Source: Centroberyx gerrardi (lineage: Eukaryota; Chordata; Actinopteri; Beryciformes; Berycidae). Taken from it: a DNA stretch of 64,000 bases. Under the pieces are notes generated by a model. That model had not been told where the DNA came from. It ran no database searches and saw only the letters and a list, made by a program, of their open reading frames with translations. Shown here piece by piece: positions 22,301-42,989 of this stretch. Location of the stretch: contig NC_136016.1 of assembly GCF_048128805.1 (NCBI RefSeq), positions 19,266,676 through 19,330,675 of the forward strand, given 5' to 3'. Position numbers and translations under genes: made by a program. Each line of letters starts with the position of its first letter. Positions within the stretch are counted from its first letter, which is position 1.

Positions 22301-24737
22301 GAGGATGCTCCGCGTTACGGTTTCATACCAGGCTGGAGGCCAGTCGGAGGATGTGGGTGACCCCCTGGTTGTCGGGCGTCTCATAACGACAGCCAGCCTT
22401 GATAAACACTCCGATCTTGGAGGCCGGGGAATAGTTCTCCAGCGAGGCAATCACCAGCCCACTGGGCAGTTTGGTCACCTGGACAGGAGGCAACATATAG
22501 AGATATGTCTTGCATGAAATTTAGATAGAAATTCAACTAAAGCATAAGAGACAAAACTTCAAATCCCATTCTACACAAGCCTCAATGTATACTTCCAAGT
22601 TCAGCTAAGAACAAAGGCACATAATAGTCTTATAAAAAAAGACAAACAGCCTCAGCATTAAGCATGAGCAACACAAACTAGAGTTAGGGCTGGGCGATAT
22701 GGTTGAAATCAGTATCACAATAGTATTTTTTTCTATATCAATATATATCATGATATGATTCACATATGCAAAATTACATGAAAAAAAATCAAATTTATGT
22801 TCATTCCACTGAACCAAATGGTAATGTTAGGTGTGATGTCAAACAAAACTGAAATTTTCAAACAATATTCCTTAAAATGTTTCATACCTCATTTTGTCAG
22901 TTTTTAAATTAAATCTGCTTGTTATCATCAGTTTAGACAGCAGAATTGTGCGTCACGATATCCCAAAATCACCATATCATCACAAAATCATTCCAAGACG
23001 ATAAATGACAATACTGAATTATCGCCCAGCCCTAATTGGAGTAACACAGTTAGAACTATTTTCTAATAGACAAACAAACTCATATCTTCACTCTCAGGCC
23101 CCCACCACACTGCCTGGACACCCAGCCCAGCCCTCCTCATTACTCCCCGACATACATGGACATCCTGGTAGGAGTGGGCAGCCCCCGGAGAGAGCTTGAG
23201 GCCAGCTAGGGGCTGGGCAAGGGACTGGTCTTTTCTGGCAGCCGCATAGAACCGTCTCTGTGGAGAAGAGAGACACGTCAACAACCACTGACCTGCACTT
23301 CCTGCGGCTGAAACTTAACGTGTTCGGCAGCCCCCGTGACCTCCACCTTACGGGCAGCCTGGGCTGCGTAAAGCCTCCTCTGAAAAACCAGAAAACATCA
23401 GAAGGAGGGACATTACAGCTAAGGTGTTGTCGGCCGACTGACCCAAGAGCAGTCTGCTGGCTAGAGAGGAAATCAGTGGCAAGAAAGAGTTTGATGTGAT
23501 GAGAATGAAGGTTAAAAACTAGACTGGATTGTGTTATTGTCATGACCTCTATCCACTTATATATGCTTCTCAAATTCACAGTATTCTGCTGCATCACCAC
23601 ACAGCCATCTTGGTAGGAAAACAACAGGTGATTATAATAAATTAACAGCTGATTATAATCAAATGACAACCACAGCCAATGAGCTGCTTAAATGGCAAGC
23701 AAAGCACCATATTGGTAGGAAATGCATGTGACATCATGGGGAGTACTATGAATATACACAATATTCTAATATACAATTATAGCTGTTCCAACAAAATGGC
23801 AAAAAGCTCGTGACCAGGATATATGTTTGACAGAGTTAAATAGCCAAGAGTTAACTGTCGTCACAGATATAGGCTGAAATCAGGTCAGAAATGATTAAGC
23901 AACTCTTCTTGAGATAACATAAGTCCGCTACATTGTGACAGCAGACAGTCACTGTATTAAATGTATGGCTACTGAGTTGTTGCTCTGATGGAAGCTAGCT
24001 TTATTTTGTTATCGTTGTAAAGCAGAGTATCCACTTTTGAGTCTGTGCATGGAGCAAATACCCAATGCTTATGTGTGACCTAATACATAAAACTGTTTAT
24101 GTAACTTACAACGTATTCCGACTGTCCACATGCTAGCTGTTTATGAACAGATATTCTGACAGTCAAAGCACCGGCTAACGTTACATTGGGGTTTCGAGGA
24201 AAAAACACACAACTACACAAACACCATAAGTTAACTTGTCTGGTCAGTTCTTTATTTTTATCCTTATTTGGATTTGAAACTGATCTGGTCGTTTGACACT
24301 GTCAATGACAGGCGACGCACAGCACAGTGAGCAGCTTAGCTAACTGACTGTGGAAGGATACTTACTAGCTTGGGCAGTAATGCTAGGTAGCCGTTAATTT
24401 AACTAAGCTAGATAGGCGCACGAGCTTCAAGATGCGGCTGGGGTTAATGTTAAATCAGCACGACACGAAAATGAAGCTATAGTTTTCTTTTCGTTTATCT
24501 ATTCGGTGTTGCGTTGCTTTCTGTGGACCTGGTTTTAAGGACAAAGTAGGTGGTGCTTGTTGGCTGATTGCTTCCTCGCTTGTCTTGACATCTGAACTCT
24601 TCTCATATTTTTTTTATAACGGCCGAGAATCCCAGAAAGAGAAACAAATCGGCTGTTGTTCATACAGCTATTCCGACACACGAATATGTAAAGTAAATCC
24701 TTACCGATAACTGACTTATTCCCCGAATCCCCTTCAT
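16389..24737 (-). CDS. uqcrc2: Cytochrome b-c1 complex subunit 2 (core protein 2), complete, 14 coding positions with an alternative exon 2
   Basis: Exons (minus): 24737-24705, exon 2 (23379-23293 or 23257-23156), 22478-22329, 21599-21535, 21407-21351, 20633-20509, 20388-20291, 20162-20105, 19928-19833, 19311-19112, 18655-18575, 18408-18332, 17292-17139, 16472-16389. All junctions keep frame with GT/AG sites. The product is 454 aa with exon 2a and 459 aa with exon 2b (human is 453, from memory). Diagnostic stretches are [36 protein letters not shown] and [15 protein letters not shown]. It is an M16 peptidase-fold protein without an intact HxxEH zinc motif, a matrix-side scaffold of complex III. 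The N-terminus [13 protein letters not shown] is basic and Glu/Asp-free, as for a mitochondrial presequence. The C-terminal Pro-Phe-Val-Asp-Glu-Ile matches the family end. The gene is head to head with snu13. Confidence 0.97.
16523..16581 (+). mobile_element. LINE/SINE 3' tail with TTATC repeats
   Basis: TTTCCCCAAGGGGATTAATA then AAGTGC and five (TATCT)-type units match the usual 3' end of a non-LTR retrotransposon family common in fish. It lies in uqcrc2 intron 13, or just upstream of exon 14, and abuts the element at 16595. Confidence 0.6.
16595..17045. mobile_element. CAAGTCAAGTC-rich transposon, copy 1 (right end intact)
   Basis: The sequence from about 16615 to 16930 is nearly identical to 60783-61080, with only a few differences by eye. 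It is flanked by repeats of AAGTCAAGTC and ends GACTCAAGTCCCCACCTCTG, which is the complement of the left end CAGAGGTGTGACC of copy 2. The left end of this copy is lost at the TTATC tail. Confidence 0.7.
17645..18170. repeat. Composite MITE/SINE remnant in uqcrc2 intron 12
   Basis: It starts TTTAAAGCTACGCTAGGC, like the element at 8462, and ends with a SINE-type box B GGTTAGAGGTTCTATTCCCC, as at 6075-6178. This suggests an old element that carries both parts. No coding sequence seen. Confidence 0.5.
19312..19548 (-). repeat. 237-nt polypyrimidine tract before uqcrc2 exon 10
   Basis: The plus strand is almost pure purine (units GAGAA, GAGAG, GATGAG), so the transcript carries a C/T tract of about 237 nt that ends in the CAG acceptor of exon 10 (exon starts at 19311). 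Parts are mirror-symmetric, the class of sequence that can form triplex DNA. Confidence 0.9.
21833..21990 (+). mobile_element. tRNA-derived SINE
   Basis: GGGGGCTCAGTTGGTTAAAG (box A-like) and GGTTCAAATTCGGCCCAGGA (box B-like) are followed by CCTTTGTCACGTCATCCCC, CTCTGTCTCTCTCCC and the tail AACAAAGGCAAAAATGCCC. This is the layout of a SINE family widespread in percomorph fish. It lies in uqcrc2 intron 3. Confidence 0.75.
22685..23034. mobile_element. hAT-like MITE with TAGGGCTGGGCGATAT termini
   Basis: It begins TAGGGCTGGGCGATATGG and ends TTATCGCCCAGCCCTA, a near-perfect inverted repeat. The flanks actagagt (22677-22684) and attggagt (23035-23042) form an 8-bp target duplication with two differences. 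It inserted in the intron between uqcrc2 exons 2 and 3. Confidence 0.8.
23156..23257 (-). CDS. uqcrc2: uqcrc2 alternative exon 2b
   Basis: This is a 102-nt open exon, phase 0 at both ends, encoding 34 residues that start [12 protein letters not shown] and end SYQDVH. The acceptor is TCTCTCTTCTCCACAG and the donor GTATGT. It resembles exon 2a at both ends: RR(F/L)YAA and an ARK block at the start, and Q(D/E)V(H/Q) at the end, so it looks like a diverged tandem copy. Spliced between exons 1 and 3 it gives a 459-aa protein. The donor of exon 2a lies only 35 nt upstream. Transcript support is needed to prove use, but lack of stops, matching phases and kept motifs argue against chance. Confidence 0.75.
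23293..23379 (-). CDS. uqcrc2: uqcrc2 exon 2a (canonical form)
   Basis: This is an 87-nt exon, phase 0 at both ends, with acceptor TTTTTCAG and donor GTCAGT, encoding 29 residues from [12 protein letters not shown] to FQPQEVQ. By length and by the step into VTKLPSG it matches the usual vertebrate exon 2 better than 2b. The human precursor is cleaved after Phe-Tyr in SRFY (from memory), so the mature protein here should begin just after RRLY. Confidence 0.85.
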
Positions 24738-26181
24738 ATCCACCTCTCTCCTTCAGCCAGGACGATAAAACAATATGGCTGACTTGACAATGTCCTACCC
24801 AGAATTCGTAGCGCGTTGAACTCTTCTTCTGTTTTGCAACGCGTCACTGCGCCCTCTGCTGTCTTGGAGAGTAATAGAGTATTAAAATTATCATATAGTA
24901 AAGAGAGTCTACACATTTATTTACTGTATGTTTCTAGCAGCAATATCGGACTTCTGGAATTTCTGATGATGGACGACAGAAACACAGAATTACGGGTGAA
25001 TAATATAATTTTAATGTGTAATTTCTTTATTTGCCTGAAGACATCCAAACTTTCTCATCTTTCATAAGGAACTGCTCACCTTCACTTCCTTGGAAAATAT
25101 GAAAAGCAAAATTACAAAGAGACTCTTACAATGAACACAAATATGGCATAGTAGAAATACGCCTTGTTAACCCTTTTTGTTTTTAATAATACATATTATT
25201 AAGCAAAAACACAGGCATATAGGAATAGAATATAACAACAGTGTACAGTATGCTCATAACAAACAAAAAGAAAACATGAAAGAAAAGAAAAGCCTGTTGG
25301 TGGAGATTTATACAAACAATTTGACAGTATTATAAGCATCCAAGTTCTTACAGCTTTCAAACTAGATGATACATTTCTTAGTTTTAAATGTATTGTTCCT
25401 TTTACCATATTGCTAATATAATTGTTTCTTAGATTTGTCGTAAACATGGAATCCCAACAAGACATTTTTATATAACAGAGCAAAGTCACTATAAATATTA
25501 TCTACGACAAATCTTGAAGTCTCGCCACGATTTCTCTGAAAAATGGCAATACCAAAACAAATGTAAAACAGTTTAAAGTTGTCTTTTTTTAACGCCTTTT
25601 TTATGATTTATATTTTATTGAATTTTCAAGTTTTATAACATATACATACAGATAGACAAATGATGAGGGACATAATCAAATATATATATATGAAAGCAAC
25701 AAAATAATAATAATAATAATAATAATAAAAGAAACAAACAAAAAAACAACTATATAACGCCTTTTTATTTCAATCAGTACAGTACAATAAGTCAGGTAGA
25801 AAAAAACAATTAAGACAAAAAGTAAAACGAAGTACAGCGATACGACAAGACAATAAATTAAAAAATAAATAAAGTTGTGTATTGCAAAAACTACAGCACG
25901 CCTTGTTAACAAATTTTTTTTTTTAAAAAAGCATTTCCTGTCTGAGAACGGCTGATGCTGAGGCCATCAGTGCGCATGTGCGTCACCACACACGTGTAGT
26001 CACCGAGCGGAGCTGCTGCATGCAACAGAACCTGACGAGCTTTTAGCGACGAAGAAATAAAGACAAGCTCTACAGAAACAGTGCAGTCTGTAAACCTTTT
26101 CCCACCCGGGTGAAAGAAGATAAGTCCTCCGTGAAGCTTTTCGCCGAGAGGGCCGGACTAATTTGAATAACATAATCCAAA
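24738..26181. promoter_or_regulatory. Head-to-head interval of uqcrc2 and snu13
   Basis: The two start codons face away from each other across 1.44 kb. The uqcrc2 5' UTR and promoter should lie just right of 24738 and the snu13 5' UTR left of 26182. The middle (25600-25910) is AT-rich, with TA and AAT microsatellites (AAT at about 25704-25729) and a TTTTATTGAATTTTCAAGTT segment that may be an old LINE tail. No gene seen between. Confidence 0.55.
25971..25996. promoter_or_regulatory. NRF1-like site and CACGTG E-box upstream of snu13
   Basis: TGCGCATGTGCG at 25971-25982 is close to the NRF1 palindrome TGCGCATGCGCA. CACGTG at 25991-25996 is a perfect E-box of the MYC/USF type. Both lie about 200 nt before the snu13 start codon. 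Their use is inferred. Confidence 0.5.
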
Positions 26182-28124
26182 ATGGTCAGTGTTTGCTTTG
26201 TGTTGAATTAACTAACAAGCTAACTGTTTGCTAGGCGCTAGGTAAACGTACCCCATGCTGTAGAGCTAACTGGAACACCCGGATAGTAATTGCCCCGTGG
26301 CTTAAGACACCCTGTATTTCTTTCTTCGTTGTGTAATACTGTTGTCTTGCTTGTTGACAGACTGACGCCGAGGTGAACCCCAAGGCCTACCCGCTGGCCG
26401 ACGCCACGCTCACCAGCACCATCCTGGACCTCGTGCAGCAGTCCTCCAACTACAAACAGCTGAGGAAGGGAGCCAACGAAGGTGAGGAGGGGAAACGGAC
26501 ACATTGTCTTTTTTTAAGTTACAATGTGGCATCTAGTTCATTGATTCTCAACCCCTTTCATATCAACGACCCCCATATTGAGTCCACATTAGGGCCACGG
26601 ACCCCCATTTGATGAGATTTTGTCTCTCAGACCCAAATCTTGAGACTATTTTTATTGTTAGATATGATTTTGTCCAGAATTCCATGACTTACATGATCTG
26701 TATTGTAGGTAGAGAGATAACAGTCAAACTATGATCAAAATAGTCATTTTTCTACATTCTCTTCTCGTATTATGAAATAATGGTGAAGTTTAACAATGCA
26801 TCAGTTTGCTGGGGACCCCCCTCAAGGACCCCTGGTGGTGCCCGGACCCCACGTTGAGAACCACTGGTCTAGTTAACTTATGCTACCCACTAATGCATAG
26901 GGTTGTGCTGAATCAGCCTGGGTTAAATGTGCGTTTCCACTAGTCTTGGATAGACTGCTTAGCACTTACCTTACATTTTCAGGGAGTAATTAGGGCTGCA
27001 ACAAACGATTATTTTCATTATTGATTTTTTTTTTCGATTAATCATTTAGTCTATAAAATGTCAAAATGACAAATGTCCACCCAAGTTACCAGAGCCTAAA
27101 GAGATTATTAAAATTGCGTACTTAGTCTGACCAGCAGCCAGAAAAAAACACCCAAAGTATTCATTGTATAATGATATGAAACAGAGAAAAGCAGCAAATC
27201 TTGGGATTTGTGAAGCTGTAACCAGCAAATATTTGGTCTTTTTACTTGATAAATGACTAAAATGTTTGAGTATCGATTAGTTTTCTGTTGCTCGACTAGT
27301 CATTTCAGCTCTTGGAGTAATAATAAACTTTGCTGCTTGACTGCTTTTATTTCTTTTGTAAGTTTTTTCCATGCAATTGTTTTTAGTGGTGTCCTCCTTG
27401 TTGCCTTATTTGTTTTTTGTTGCATTCAGCAAACAGCTAGCCTTCTTATCCTGTCTCCTTGTATTTTTTTCACTATTAATATTTTATTTTAATCTGTTTT
27501 TTTTTCTCCCATTTCCCCCAATTCCACATAAAAGGGCATTTTGCCTCAGTCTTTTTAGGTCGTTATTGTAAATAACAATTTGTTCTGGATTGACTTGCCT
27601 GGTTAAATGAGACATTTTTCCTAACCACTGTTACAAAGTGCTTTAAAAACACATAAGAGATGAATAAATACAATATAGGAGTAGATAAAAAAGGAAACAG
27701 ACAAATGAGAATAAAATGGAAAAGGAGACAGACACAATTACAGCAGGGTTAAAGCACGACATTAAAATTAACTTTGTAAAAAGACTTTCTTGTACAAACT
27801 GGGGGTGATGTGATATCATCCTAAACTTTGTCCATTTCTTCTTCTCCTCCACAAACCTCAGCCACTAAAACTCTGAACAGAGGCATTGCCGAGTTTATCG
27901 TGATGGCCGCTGACGCCGAACCACTGGAGATCATCCTCCACCTGCCGCTGCTCTGCGAGGACAAGAACGTCCCGTACGTGTTCGTCCGCTCCAAACAGGC
28001 CCTGGGCCGCGCCTGTGGGGTGTCCCGCCCCGTCATCGCTACCTCGGTCACCATAAAGGAAGGATCGCAGCTCAAACCTCAGATTCGGTCCGTTCAGATG
28101 TCTATTGAGAGACTGCTTGTGTGA
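26182..28124 (+). CDS. snu13: SNU13 / NHP2-like protein 1 (15.5K), complete, 3 coding exons
   Basis: Coding exons are 26182-26184 (only the ATG), 26361-26481 and 27862-28124, giving 128 aa, the same length as I recall for human SNU13. The protein belongs to the L7Ae/L30e family. It binds the kink-turn of U4 snRNA and of box C/D snoRNAs and nucleates assembly of Prp31 or the NOP56/NOP58 proteins, in the nucleus and nucleolus. The RNA-contact stretch [13 protein letters not shown] is intact at about residues 37-49. [20 protein letters not shown] and the end SIERLLV are also kept. A first coding exon of a single codon is notable but fits the phases and GT/AG sites. The gene is head to head with uqcrc2. 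A polyadenylation signal follows at 28352. Confidence 0.97.
26539..26866. mobile_element. hAT-like MITE with GATTCTCAACC..GTTGAGAACCACTG termini
   Basis: It is 328 bp, flanked by atctagtt (26531-26538) and gtctagtt (26867-26874), an 8-bp target duplication with one change. The right terminus GTTGAGAACCACTG is the complement of the left CATTGATTCTCAAC with four changes. It lies in snu13 intron 2. Confidence 0.85.
26991..27313. mobile_element. hAT-like MITE with TAGGGCTGCAAC termini and perfect 8-bp duplication
   Basis: It starts TAGGGCTGCAACAAACGATT and ends near TCATTTCAGCTCTT. ggagtaat at 26983-26990 is repeated exactly at 27314-27321. The interior has the TCGATTAATC motifs of this fish family. 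A second copy is at 32738-33082. It lies in snu13 intron 2. Confidence 0.85.
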
Positions 28125-28351
28125 TTATGTTGCACTGTTGTACACAGTGGTGACAGTCTTCTTGAAAGGGGAAGACTGACTTCGTAAAGTGAAAGTATTC
28201 CTTTTTTTTTATTAAAAGAAAAACATTTTTTGCCATGACCTGGAAATATAGCTATAAGTTTTAGGTTTTTTTTTGTTTTACTTCTCAGGACAATGACAAT
28301 GGTCCATTTCAATGTACTAGTTTGCCAAGTCATAATCTGATGTTTTGTAAT

Positions 28352-28357
28352 AATAAA
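28352..28357 (+). terminator. snu13 polyadenylation signal
   Basis: AATAAA lies 228 nt after the snu13 stop codon, followed by T-rich sequence (GTTGTTTTTGATTTTT), the expected arrangement of signal and downstream element. Confidence 0.65.
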
Positions 28358-28514
28358 ACATAATTTCTATTTAAAGTTGTTTTTGATTTTTTCATGTTCA
28401 CAATTTTGTAAGGAGTGCATCTTTTACATTGAGATAATTTTTGGGGCTTTAACAATGAAACAAATCAAATGTGTCCAAAGTCATTAAACGCTGAAAACCA
28501 GAATAAATGGGATA

Positions 28515-28965
28515 TTCATTCGGCGGCGCATCTCCGTGTGTCTTAAAGACCTCAGTGCTTGGATGTCTGTGCACCACCTGAAGCTCAGTCGTGACAAGAC
28601 GGAGCTCCTCTTTCTCCCAGGGAGAGAGGAAACACTGCCTCACACAGACCTCCATCACCACTGAGAAGACCACTGTGTTGCCCTCTCAGACGACCAGCTG
28701 TCCTGCTCTGCCCACACAACCCCAAAATACGCCCGTTCCTTACAAGGGAAGCGGCACAACTCCTGGTCCTGGGCTCCTGCACCGCTCTCCTGGCCGGGCG
28801 ACCCTCTGCCATCAGACCTTTACAGCGCATTCAGAGCGCTGCAGCCCGTCTGGTGTCACTTCACTGGCTTCTTATCTCCGCTCGCATCAAATTTAAGACC
28901 CTGGTACTCTCCTACAGGGCAGGACATCAGACTGCCCCTCCCTATCTGCAATCACTGGTCAGGTT
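28515..28965 (+). pseudogene. L2-type LINE reverse-transcriptase fragment, broken
   Basis: Conceptual translation gives stretches typical of the end of L2/Maui reverse transcriptases: CLKDLSAWMSVHHLKLSRDK, TELLFLPG, and further on RPLQRIQSAAARLVSLHW, ARIKFKTLVLSY and TAPPYLQSL. The pieces lie in different frames with internal stops, so it is a dead 5'-truncated copy. It sits between snu13 and crym. Confidence 0.7.
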
Positions 28966-29941
28966 AGGGCCTATAGGGTAGAAAAAGCAGAACCATGATT
29001 TTCAAAAAATGTCGTGTCTCCTTAAAGAAATTAATGGTTGTATAAAAATATTTTACAGCTAGCCTAGAATAATAGACAAAGTGACACTACAAAAGTTGTG
29101 AGGGCGCTGAAAACTATTTTGATTGAGGTAAGGAGCGCATAAGGCCGATCAACATGGCACTGGATAATCCGAAACATTCTGAGAACTCCAAATTGTTAAA
29201 GACCAACACAGGATATACAGGTTTGTCTAGTTTCATGGAGGATCCACCTCCTGAGAAATCAAGAGCAAGAGAAAGATCAGCTGCACCGGCCTCCACCCCT
29301 CTGTCCATCTTGTTCCCTGGTGAGCCACTGGCAAACAGACCTGTTCCTCTGTGAAGAAATCATCGAGAGTTAAATTTCATACGTTAATTAAAAAACCCTT
29401 CAGTTACACATGACTTGACCTGGGCGATTGCACAGCAGGGTAAAAGACAGAGAGAGGTTAGTACGTACCGGCCTCCATCCTCTGCAGCTGGGCCCTGGAG
29501 AGCCAATAAATAGTTTTTTACAGTGTAGGCTAATGGGTTGCAGTGTTAAAACAATAACAAATTTTCCTTACTAAGAGACAGCATTGTATGTTTAAGTAGG
29601 CTACTCCTCCTCAAGATGAGAAGTGTGCAAACGACCTCACATGTTAGTCATCCTCTGCAGGTTATAAGTAATAAGTGAGAAATAATTACTGGCTCTTAAA
29701 GTGAGACTCAGATATATACTCGAGTCTTAAAACAGAGTAGGTCTAGTGCAGCTCACACAATACAAAAGATTTGGTATTAAAATATTACATCTGCAGTGCA
29801 ATTTAAGAACATATTTTGTGTTTTTGTTCCTTTTAAAGCAATACAATACAACACAATACAATAAGCTGTAAATATTATGTTCAGCAACTGTTATCATGGT
29901 AAGTGAAACATGACATGAAAACATGATAAACCTGAAAGGTG

Positions 29942-29980
29942 TGATATGATATATATGATATGATATGATATGATATGATA
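29942..29980. repeat. TGATA pentanucleotide repeat near the crym promoter
   Basis: Seven to eight units of TGATA, slightly interrupted, end about 180 nt before the crym start codon. Each unit carries a GATA core. Confidence 0.85.
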
Positions 29981-30159
29981 ACCCGCGCCGGTCTGACCTG
30001 TAAGACAGCGCTGAGGGCTCAAACCGCTCCTGGACAAACTGAATATAAGTCGTTGCCCATTGGACCATTGGACCCACACCCTGTCAGACACACACAGTGG
30101 GCTCTTTGGGCTTTATGTCACGTCCTGGTTTAGGTTTAGACTCTGCCGGAGCAGAAGCC

Positions 30160-36015
<5,856 letters not shown>

Positions 36016-38149
36016 AGGGAGTCAGCCAGGAAGACAAAAAAAATGACCTATGAACCTGAAAAGCCTGAAATTGTTTTCTTCTTCTCTTCTCTTTCTCTCT
36101 CTCTCTCTCGACCTTTATAGTAAAAGTTTATCAAGATCAAGGAAATGTAACAAAAGGCCAGAAATAATGTCTTTCACGTTACTTAATCCACACTGGGACA
36201 GCCTCCTCTGAAAGGTTCACTGCTGTAAAATCTGATCCTGCTTGCCATAAATACAGTATGTGTACAGTTTGTGCTCAAGATTAGAGATTATACAGTGTGG
36301 GAGCTTGACTCAATATAAGAAACCAACATGGAGAAGGTAAAACTTGTTCAACCTGCCTTGAACTGATGTGTGATTACAAAGTTGATATAAAAGACGACAA
36401 CGGGTAATTTTAAACGAATTTATTTGCTTTTTTAAAAATTCAGCAGATTACTATATTATGTCAAAATAAAACCACATTTAGCAAGAAGGTAAATCAAGTG
36501 TGTACTTTCACTGTGCCATTGAAACACTGCTAAAATGAATCAACAGTTACAATGACTCCCCAGACCACCTATGCATTTTGATCATTGCTCATTTCAAAAT
36601 AAAAAAAAAATAAAAATGTACTTGGAAAATAGTTAACTGCTGAAGTATGTTGTATAACAGACAAACACATTGTAGTCGGTTGCAACCTCTGAATGCTGAT
36701 ACACTGGATCATAAACTTTGAGATACAGTAATAGATCGGCTCAAAAATGACACGGTTACAAACCATCATGATAGCAATAAGAGCATCGTATACTGAGTCA
36801 AAAGCCTAGATTATCCAAGTAAAAAAACACCAGAAATCTTCAAACAAGAGTTACGATGAAAACTTCAAACGATGGCCACGACTACCAAATGAATCCAACC
36901 TTTACGGGAAATGGAGGATGTACTGTAGGTCACAGAACGGGTATAACAACATAACATTCAGTCAAACCTCTGGCAATGGAAATCACATACAGAAATGCTG
37001 ACAAACCATGAAGTTGATTGAACTAACCTGGAGCCTCTCTCTTAAAAGAGGCATTTCTCCCAACACTGAAGCTGAAAGACCGTTGCGTTTTCTCTAAACA
37101 CAGAATGCAGCGGTGGGCAAAGGGATATTCAGGTTCATCTACAAAGCTTTACAGATAAAGTAAGAGCCATTTTCCATTTAATATCTAGTGTACTATGGTA
37201 TATTTATTGTTCTGACTGAACTGGAAGATCACAAAAAAATTGCACCTCAACAAGCAGAGACTGCGTTATAAATTTCCTTCCATTGTAGAGAGTAATCATC
37301 ACAGATCTTAGCAGCTGCTACAACACTTGTTATGGAGCCATTTAGAGTTCATTAACATTTCTCACAAATAGTTAAAACCGTTCTTTCAAGATTGCAAATG
37401 ATGGTATCTTATACAGGATTAAAACAAAACTCAAAAGGAACAACTTCATTGATACATTTAGTGTACACGGAGTGACTACAAAGTGACGACCGTTAACTGA
37501 ATTTTGGCAACGCCTCAGTCTAGACAATTGAAGAATGTAAACAAAACGGTCTGTCGAGAAGAGCGGAAAAGGAACTGACACTGAAAAAAGGAGAAATTAG
37601 TTTTTAAATCTTCCAAAAGTAAAATTTTAAGAAGGCAGCAGGAATTTCTTAGTGTAGGGGGGAAAAGAGCGCAGCGTGGGACCTTTCTCTTCAATCTGAC
37701 GAGAGTTAATTCTAGGGTCATTTTTTATGATAAAATCATATTTAAGTAGTACTTCTTACAATACCAGAGAGAAAAAAATGACATATGGATGCATATGCTT
37801 TTGTAGAATCTTCCCTCTTTCTCCGAATGCGCAAACCCAAAATCCCAAATCAACTCCCCCTACCCCCCGCCTTACCTAATTCACTTCATTTCTGTCGATC
37901 TGAAAGAATTTTGACAGATGTAAGCAAGTCAGGAATAAATCTACCTGAACCATCAGATCTGATCATTTCAGCGTTGCTTAAAGCTATCAAATGCTTTCAG
38001 ATGCAAGCCTCATCTAACAGGAGCATCTAAGGAAGCGAGGACAAAAGGGGGTGACTTGAGATTCGGGGTACCCCACTATCACCTTCTTCCCCTCTGAATA
38101 GGCGAGCTCTGACTGCAGCCGTGTACCTTCTGCTCCCCGTGCGTCGCGT
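36016..38149. other. Converging 3' UTRs of crym (plus) and rac1 (minus)
   Basis: crym has AATAAA at 36465-36470. rac1, read from the other strand, has AATAAA at 36424-36419. If both signals are used, the crym 3' UTR is about 470 nt and the rac1 3' UTR about 1.7 kb, and the transcripts overlap tail to tail by some tens of nucleotides. No other gene seen. The stretch 37780-38149, near the rac1 stop, has higher complexity than the rest. Confidence 0.5.

Positions 38150-42989
<4,840 letters not shown>

Larger units (their letters stand above)
28125..30159. other. Interval between snu13 and crym
   Basis: The snu13 3' UTR runs to about 28375, after AATAAA at 28352-28357. An L2-type LINE fragment follows at about 28515-28965. 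From 29000 to 29900 I see only unremarkable sequence with no credible exon. The crym 5' UTR and promoter should lie in about 29985-30159, just right of a TGATA repeat. Confidence 0.55.

Noticed and set aside
28515-28965. Possible host gene exon between snu13 and crym
   Set aside because: The translated words match L2-type reverse transcriptases and the frames are broken.
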